A stretch of 5,625 nt of DNA from assembly GCA_041621405.1 (NCBI GenBank), contig JBFKAV010000193.1, positions 1-5,625 of the forward strand, in the 5' to 3' direction. The position numbers and the translations under genes are program-made. The notes beneath the pieces were generated by a model. The model ran no database searches. It was not told the DNA's origin and was given only the letters and a program-made list of their open reading frames with translations. Shown in pieces: positions 4,673 to 5,625 of the stretch. Numbering within the stretch: position 1 is the stretch's first letter; each line of letters opens with the position of its first letter. The DNA comes from JBFKAV01 sp041621405 (lineage in GTDB: Bacteria > Pseudomonadota > Alphaproteobacteria > Rhodobacterales > Rhodobacteraceae).

Positions 4673-5625
4673 CTACCGCCCCCGCGCCCTCAGCGCCCGG
4701 TCGAGCCTTGGATAGACCCGCCGCGCATTGCCCTCGAACACCTTCGCGCGGTCCGCCTCCGACAGATCCAGCGCGTCGATGTAGCGCTTGGTGTCGTCGA
4801 AATTGTACCCGGTCTCCGGGTCCACCCCCTTCACCGCGCCGAACATCTCGGAGGCGAAGAGGATGTTGTCGACGTCGATCACCTCGAACAGGCAGTCGAT
4901 CCCGGCCTGGTGGTAGACGCAGGTGTCGAAGTAGACGTTCCGCATCACGTGCTCGCGAAGCTCGGGCTTGCCCAGCATGTCGGCGAGCCCGCGGTAGCGG
5001 CCCCAATGGTAGGGCGCAGCGCCGCCGCCGTGCGGTATGATGAGCCGGAGTTCCGGGAAGTCCTTAAACAGGTCGCCCTGGATCAGCTGCATGAAGGCTG
5101 TGGTGTCGGCGTTGATGTAATGCGCGCCGGTCATGTGGAAGTTTGGGTTGCACGAGCCCGAGACGTGGATCATCGCCGGCACCTCGAGCTCGACCAGCTT
5201 CTCGAAGAATGGATACCAGCTTCGGTCGGTTAAGGGCTTGCCGGTCCACATTCCGCCCGAGACGTCGGGGTTGAGGTTGCAGCCGACGAAGCCGAGTTCG
5301 GTCACGCAGCGCTCGAGCTCTTCGATCGAGTTCGCGATCGGCGCTGCCGGCGATTGCGGCAGCTGGCAGACGCCCGCGAAGTTCTCCGGGAAGAGCTGGG
5401 TCACCCGGTGGATCATGTCGTTGCACGCCCGCGTCCACGCCTTTGACACCGCCTCGTCGCCGATGTGGTGGCCCATTCCGGAGGCGCGGGGGGAGAAGAT
5501 CGTCATGTCGGCGCGGCGCTCCTTCAGCGCTCGAAGCTGGTTCTTCTCGATGGTCTTGGCGATCTCGTCGTCGGAAATCGCGGCGAGCCTTGGGGCGGGT
5601 TTCGAAGGGTCCTCGAAATGCGCGA
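4673..5625 (-). CDS. ligJ: 4-oxalomesaconate hydratase (amidohydrolase superfamily), N-terminus off the window
   Basis: This cytosolic enzyme adds water to 4-oxalomesaconate to give 4-carboxy-4-hydroxy-2-oxoadipate (EC 4.2.1.83), in the 4,5-cleavage pathway of protocatechuate and gallate; an aldolase (LigK type) then yields pyruvate and oxaloacetate. The frame is open to the right edge, giving 316 visible residues against about 341 in LigJ of Sphingobium SYK-6, so about 25 are missing, including the N-terminal metal-binding H-x-H. The Met at 5506 is internal: upstream codons read ISDDEIAKTIEKNQLRALKE, which fits the family. Signature stretches in order are MTIFSPRAS, FAGVCQLPQSP, ELGFVGCNLNPD, MIHVSGSCNP, IIPHGGGAAPYHWGR, YFDTCVYH, ILFASEMFGAV and FEGNARRVYPRLD. 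In visible-fragment numbering, H153, H198 and E259 are likely catalytic or metal-site residues. Glu stands where most amidohydrolase-2 enzymes have Asp, as expected for LigJ. ACMSD-like decarboxylases are the main alternative, but the overall match favours LigJ strongly. Confidence 0.9.
   Translation of the reverse strand, partial: AHFEDPSKPAPRLAAISDDEIAKTIEKNQLRALKERRADMTIFSPRASGMGHHIGDEAVSKAWTRACNDMIHRVTQLFPENFAGVCQLPQSPAAPIANSIEELERCVTELGFVGCNLNPDVSGGMWTGKPLTDRSWYPFFEKLVELEVPAMIHVSGSCNPNFHMTGAHYINADTTAFMQLIQGDLFKDFPELRLIIPHGGGAAPYHWGRYRGLADMLGKPELREHVMRNVYFDTCVYHQAGIDCLFEVIDVDNILFASEMFGAVKGVDPETGYNFDDTKRYIDALDLSEADRAKVFEGNARRVYPRLDRALRARGR

Noticed and set aside
4529..5233. 234-residue open frame on the + strand opposite ligJ
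   Set aside because: It is antisense to a well-matched enzyme gene and shows the Val/Asp/Leu/His-rich look of a GC-rich mirror frame.
1..5625. CRISPR arrays, tRNA or rRNA genes, insertion sequences, attachment sites
   Set aside because: No regularly spaced repeats, no cloverleaf or T-loop signature, no transposase or integrase coding and no terminal inverted repeats were seen.

Overview
The window is GC-rich DNA (about two thirds G+C by eye) with tightly packed genes, short gaps and ATGA-type stop/start overlaps. Codon use and protein types suggest an alphaproteobacterium, perhaps Rhodobacterales or Rhizobiales. That placement is inferred from style and content, because the window holds no phylogenetic marker. 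Genes at both edges are cut off.

Layout, left to right. (1) Bases 1-1282, + strand: the C-terminal half of a TctA-type permease, followed by its small TctB-type partner with a one-base overlap. These are the membrane parts of a tripartite tricarboxylate transporter (TTT) for carboxylates or aromatic acids; no periplasmic binding protein gene (tctC) is visible. (2) Bases 1329-1362: a strong hairpin in the gap between convergent genes. (3) Bases 1383-1703, - strand: a complete 106-residue Rieske [2Fe-2S] ferredoxin of the ring-hydroxylating-dioxygenase type. (4) Bases 1704-1970: a divergent control region with a 7+7 bp palindrome near the ferredoxin start and a repeated 17-base box, one copy on each side. 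(5) Bases 1971-4168, + strand: a three-gene operon made of two paralogous cupin proteins (202 and 200 residues, one-base overlap) and a ten-helix EamA/DMT-type permease. (6) Bases 4174-4557, - strand: a small four-helix membrane protein of unknown function. (7) Bases 4673-5625, - strand: an amidohydrolase-fold protein, cut at its N-terminus, recognised as 4-oxalomesaconate hydratase (LigJ) of the protocatechuate/gallate 4,5-cleavage pathway.

How they may work together: a carboxylate uptake system, an electron carrier for a ring-hydroxylating oxygenase, two non-heme-metal cupins of a kind that often open hydroxylated rings, a permease and a meta-cleavage hydratase together suggest an aromatic-acid catabolic island. 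The least understood part is the coupled cupin pair. It resembles a bicupin dioxygenase split into two genes. One member has the glutamate metal ligand and the other has alanine there, as in three-histidine gentisate-type dioxygenases. The cupins' substrate and reaction cannot be read from sequence alone.
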